A stretch of DNA of 34,509 nucleotides from Streptomyces sp. CC53. GTDB taxonomy: Bacteria; Actinomycetota; Actinomycetes; Streptomycetales; Streptomycetaceae. The translations under genes and the position numbers were made by a program. Within the stretch, counting starts at the first letter, position 1. Each line of letters starts with the position of its first letter. The stretch spans positions 1-34,509 of the forward strand of contig NZ_MKXB01000200.1 of assembly GCF_001865245.1 (NCBI RefSeq), written 5' to 3'. The notes under the pieces are model-generated. The model was given only the letters and a program-made list of their open reading frames with translations. It searched no databases and had not been told where the DNA came from. Positions 31,235 through 34,509 of this stretch are shown one piece after another.

Positions 31235-33600
31235 GCGGCCACGACGACGCCCCCGGCGTCGAGCAGGCGCCCGCGGACGGCCCCGGGGACCCCCGGGCAG
31301 AGGCCGCCAAGGACGGTCGCGGGGCCGCGCACGGCGACCAGCCGCAGCACCGCGACAAGGACACCGCGGACGAACCCCGCCAGACCGAGGCCCGCCTCTT
31401 CGACCAGGCCGGCCGCATCACCCGCGGCGCCGGCGGCACCGGGGGCGCCGGCACCGCCCGTGCGGCACGCCGCGTCCTCGCCCCCGCCCGCGAGCTGCGC
31501 CGCTACGTGATGCACGGCGACGGCCAGGTCCTCCACGACAACACCATCATCAACCTCTACGGCACCGGCGCCGCCGGCGGCAGCACGCTGCGCGGCACCG
31601 TCCCGCAGGAGACCCTCGACCGGCTCGACGAGGTGTACTGCGAACCGGCCGGCTACCAGCGCATGAAGGACACGCTGCGCACGCAGCGGCTCCTGGTGCT
31701 CTGCGGGGAGCCCGGCAGCGGACGCGGCTCCACCGCCCTCGCCCTGCTCGCCGAGCTCACCGGCGGCCAGGTGACCCGGCTCGACCCCAGCCACGCCGTC
31801 CACGAGATCACCGAGGACGGTCTCGCACCCGGCCACGGCCACCTCCTGCACCTGCCGCCCCAGGACGGCCGCCCCGACCCGCAGGCCGTGCGGCCGCCCG
31901 GCGGGGAGCAGCCCCGGCCGCGCACCGCCGCGCCGGGCCGCCTCACCGAACTGCACCTCGACCGGTTCGCCGAACTCCTCCACGCCACCGGGGCCTACGG
32001 CGTCGTCCTCGTCGACAGCAGCGACCTCGCCGACCGGCTGCTCCAAGGCCGCTACGGCCTGTACTGCCCGGCCCCCGAACCCGCCGGGGTCCTCCTGCGC
32101 CACCTGCGGATCCTGCTGCGCGACGCACCCGAGGGCGCCCTCGACGAAGCCCGCGCCCTCGCCGCGGACGGCGACGTCACCCGCGCCCTCGGCCTCGACC
32201 GGCTCCGGCCCCGCGAGGCCGCCGGGCTCGCCGCCCTGCTGGCCCGCCGCCAGCGCGGCGAACTCGCCGACGCCCGGCTGCTGGAGGAGTGCGGCGCCTT
32301 CGTCCGCGCCCAGGTGCGCGCCTGGTTCGCCGGAGCCGACCGGCCCGGCACCGTCCCCGAGGCGCTGCCCGCCCTCGGCGCCGCGGCCTTCCGCATCGCC
32401 GTCGCCGTCTTCGACCGCGGCCCCTACAGCCTCGCCACCGAAGCCGCCGAACTCCTCGCCTGGGACCTCGCCGTCACCCTCGACCCGGGGCAGCCCGTCG
32501 GCCGCCGCCTGTTCGGCACCCACGCCGACCTCCGCCCCGCCCTGGCCCGCTGCGTCCTCGAGGACGGCGAGATCGAGATGGGCACCTACCGGGTCCCCGC
32601 ACGGCTCGTCAGGTTCCAGGGCGGAGCGCTCGCCACCGAGGTGCTCCACGAGGTCTGGCACGGCCACCACAACGCCCGCGGCCCCGTGTCGCGCTGGCTG
32701 CGCGGCCTGTGCGACGACCCGCGCCCCGCCGTGTGGGTGCGCGCCTCCCTCACGGCGGGCGTCCTGTGCTCCTGGGACTGGCTGTACGGGTTCCGCGAAC
32801 TGGTCGGCCCCCTGGCCGGCAGCGACGACCCGGTCACCAGGATGGCGGCCGCCACCGCCGTCGCCGAGGCCGCGCGGAACCCCCTCGTCCGTCCCGCCGC
32901 CGCCGACGCCCTCAAGGAGTGGGAGAAGAGCGGCGACGCCGCCCTCCTGCACACGGCGATCCTCGCCCACGGCTACGCCCTGCCCGCCGGCTCCGTCAGC
33001 GCCTCGCTCGGCGCACTCGGCACCCTCGTCCGCGCCCACCGGGACGACGAGGTCGACGCCCTCGCCGACGTGCTCGGCGCGGCGGCGTTCAGCGTCACCC
33101 GCCTGCTCGCCTCGCAGGAACCCGAGACCGTGCTCGCCCGGCTGCGGGAGTGGCTGCGCGGAGGCCGCCGCATCCTCGCCATGCTCGCCGACCTCGCCGT
33201 CGTCGAGACCCTCACGACCAGGACCACCCACCTGTGGGGCCTCGACGACGTGCCCGCCCTCGAACCGCACGGCCCGCGCCCCCTGCTCGTGGCGCTGCTG
33301 GCCACCCGCCCCGACCTCGCCCCCGAGCTGGCCGCACTCGTCGGCCACGCCCTGTCCGCCCCGTACTGCGGGGCCGTGGCGCTCGACGGCCTGGGCACGC
33401 TGCTGCGCCGTGCCGCCCGCGACCCGGAGGCCCTGGACCTGGTCTGCGGCGCCCTGCTGCCCCGCCTCGCATCCGGGCCGCGCGACCGCGACCGGCTCTT
33501 CGGCCTCATCACGGCCCTGGTCCGGGACCGGGACCGCCCCCTCGACAAGACCGCGGCGGGCCGCATGTGGGACGCCGTGGCGGAAGGAGCCGAGCGATGA
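31231..33600 (+). CDS. P-loop NTPase with helical (HEAT-like) repeats
   Basis: Protein of 789 residues. An acidic disordered start (1-55) is followed by a helix and a beta motif LHDNTIINLYGTG (about 101-113), then Walker A GEPGSGRGST (159-168) with Arg165 in the Lys position, and Walker B VVLVDSSD (Asp262). From about 330 on, the chain is alpha-helical with repeating Ala/Leu-rich helices (for example AAATAVAEAARNPLV and LGTLLRRAARDPEAL), like HEAT or armadillo repeats that bind a partner. There is no membrane segment. GGGAGG precedes the ATG. It overlaps both neighbours by 4 nt, so cyclase, NTPase and SPFH protein should be made in a fixed ratio. I infer a signal-responsive hub. The family has no name I can give with certainty. 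Confidence 0.75.
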   Translation: MSGHDDAPGVEQAPADGPGDPRAEAAKDGRGAAHGDQPQHRDKDTADEPRQTEARLFDQAGRITRGAGGTGGAGTARAARRVLAPARELRRYVMHGDGQVLHDNTIINLYGTGAAGGSTLRGTVPQETLDRLDEVYCEPAGYQRMKDTLRTQRLLVLCGEPGSGRGSTALALLAELTGGQVTRLDPSHAVHEITEDGLAPGHGHLLHLPPQDGRPDPQAVRPPGGEQPRPRTAAPGRLTELHLDRFAELLHATGAYGVVLVDSSDLADRLLQGRYGLYCPAPEPAGVLLRHLRILLRDAPEGALDEARALAADGDVTRALGLDRLRPREAAGLAALLARRQRGELADARLLEECGAFVRAQVRAWFAGADRPGTVPEALPALGAAAFRIAVAVFDRGPYSLATEAAELLAWDLAVTLDPGQPVGRRLFGTHADLRPALARCVLEDGEIEMGTYRVPARLVRFQGGALATEVLHEVWHGHHNARGPVSRWLRGLCDDPRPAVWVRASLTAGVLCSWDWLYGFRELVGPLAGSDDPVTRMAAATAVAEAARNPLVRPAAADALKEWEKSGDAALLHTAILAHGYALPAGSVSASLGALGTLVRAHRDDEVDALADVLGAAAFSVTRLLASQEPETVLARLREWLRGGRRILAMLADLAVVETLTTRTTHLWGLDDVPALEPHGPRPLLVALLATRPDLAPELAALVGHALSAPYCGAVALDGLGTLLRRAARDPEALDLVCGALLPRLASGPRDRDRLFGLITALVRDRDRPLDKTAAGRMWDAVAEGAER

Positions 33601-34509
33601 ACCCCGCACCCGGACACCCGCCCGGCGGACCGTCCCCCGCCGGGGCCGACGGACCACCGGAACCCGAGCAGCACCGCACACCGGCCCCCGGCCCCCTCGT
33701 GAGGGAACACCCTCCCGGCCACCGGCACCGCAGCGGGCAGACCGCGCTCGTCTTCCTCTACCGCAACGGCACCCACCGCGTGATGTGGCCCCACCACACC
33801 GAGTCCCACGGCAGCGCGCTGCTGCGCCGGCCCTCGGGCGTCTTCGAGGTGCTCATCGGACGCAACGTCACCCGGTTCGGGCTGGAACTGCCCGCCGCGG
33901 GCGACGGCGTGTTCTTCCAGGCCGAGGTGGAGGTGCACTGGGAGGTGGAGGAGCCGCACCGCGTCGTGGTGCAGCGGGTCTGGGACGTCGCCGACATGCT
34001 CCGCGCACCCCTCATGGACGGCCTGCGCGGGGTGTCGCGGCGCTTCGGGCTCACCGAGGCGGAGCGCGCCGAGGCGGCCATCCGCGACGAGCTGCGCACC
34101 GGGCGGCTGCTGCCGGGACGCGACCTCGGGCTGCGGACCGACGTGTACGTCTTCATCACCCTCGACGCCGCCGTCAGGGACCAGGTCGCCGAGGCCGGGC
34201 AGGAACTGGTCGGCATGGGCGTCGACAAGCAGAAGGCCGTGCGCATGCAGCGGCAGGACACCTACCAGCACGATCTGGTGGTCCAACGCGCCCGCCACCT
34301 GGAAGTGCTGTTCCGGGAGGGCGAGATGGGGCAGATCGCCTACCTCATGGCGGCCAACCCCGACAAGCAGTGGGAGATCCGCAAGCAGCTGCTCGACGAG
34401 CGGCGGGAGCGGCAGGGCGACTTCTTCCAGGCGTTCACCCGGCTGATCGACAACGGCGTCCTGGAGCGGCACGAGATCGACGAGACGCTGCGGCCGGTCC
34501 TCGACCACC
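33597..34509 (+). CDS. Band-7/SPFH-like domain protein (partial, runs off window)
   Basis: Open to the last base: 304 codons seen, C-terminus missing. After about 45 Pro-rich residues comes a beta-rich stretch (QTALVFLYRNGTHRVMW, GVFEVLIGRN, FFQAEVEVHWEVEEP) followed by helices (VWDVADMLRAPLMDGLR, LRTGRLLPGRDLGLRTDVYV, LDAAVRDQVAEAGQEL). This order is that of SPFH/band-7 domains, and the rest (VDKQKAVRMQRQDTYQHDL, LRHLEVLFREGEMGQIAYLM-like helices) would be the long helical part. No transmembrane helix is present in the visible portion, so membrane contact would be peripheral. ATG overlaps the NTPase stop by 4 nt. SPFH proteins mark membrane domains and occur in several defence systems. The assignment is by pattern and less firm than the gene call. 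Confidence 0.7.
   Translation, partial: MNPAPGHPPGGPSPAGADGPPEPEQHRTPAPGPLVREHPPGHRHRSGQTALVFLYRNGTHRVMWPHHTESHGSALLRRPSGVFEVLIGRNVTRFGLELPAAGDGVFFQAEVEVHWEVEEPHRVVVQRVWDVADMLRAPLMDGLRGVSRRFGLTEAERAEAAIRDELRTGRLLPGRDLGLRTDVYVFITLDAAVRDQVAEAGQELVGMGVDKQKAVRMQRQDTYQHDLVVQRARHLEVLFREGEMGQIAYLMAANPDKQWEIRKQLLDERRERQGDFFQAFTRLIDNGVLERHEIDETLRPVLDH

Overview
The window looks like chromosomal DNA of a streptomycete or close relative. Base composition is very GC-rich, most genes have GC in third codon position, GTG starts are common, and several families are typical of Streptomyces (a DUF6099-like protein, a SepF-domain protein, the Pnkp/Hen1 RNA-repair pair, secreted proteins with ricin-type lectin modules). 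I see no tRNA, rRNA, IS element, CRISPR array or phage structural gene. All assignments come from reading the translated sequence; no database search was run.

Layout. (1) 605-3432, plus strand: a secreted metalloprotease with FN3 and ricin-lectin modules, coupled to a small membrane-anchored secreted protein. (2) 3580-14159: a conflict-type island. On the minus strand, read right to left, it holds a non-specific endonuclease, an alpha/beta hydrolase, an atypical P-loop NTPase, a large STAND NTPase and two trypsin-like proteases, none with a signal peptide. A metacaspase-type protease is divergently transcribed at 13278. One protease and the atypical NTPase share a similar N-terminal domain, the arrangement expected of effector-associated adaptor domains. 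(3) 14201-17532: a CBS-pair protein, a phosphoribosyltransferase and a site-2 (M50) protease with CBS domains, probably a stress group. (4) 17797-19398: an archaeal-type AAA ATPase whose C-terminal nuclease-like motif looks decayed. (5) 20135-22545: a short SepF-domain protein, a MazG-like pyrophosphohydrolase and a DUF6099-like protein, separated by repeat-containing spacers. (6) 22722-24554: a small coiled-coil/Gly-rich protein divergent from an HprK-like kinase. (7) 25065-29122, minus strand: pnkp and hen1, the bacterial RNA repair and 3'-end 2'-O-methylation system. (8) 29540-34509, plus strand: a Crp/Fnr regulator, a class III nucleotide cyclase-like protein, a P-loop NTPase with helical repeats, and a band-7/SPFH-like protein cut by the window end. 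The last three overlap by 4 nt at each junction.

How the parts may work together (inference). Blocks 2, 7 and 8 all look like defence or self-damage machinery. Block 2 pairs NTPase switches with several cytosolic hydrolases that could kill or arrest an infected cell. Block 7 repairs cleaved RNA and seals it against re-cleavage. Block 8 could sense a signal through a cyclic nucleotide and a membrane-associated SPFH protein. The two candidates for an undescribed system are the 3580-14159 multi-effector island and the 29540-34509 Crp-cyclase-NTPase-SPFH operon.
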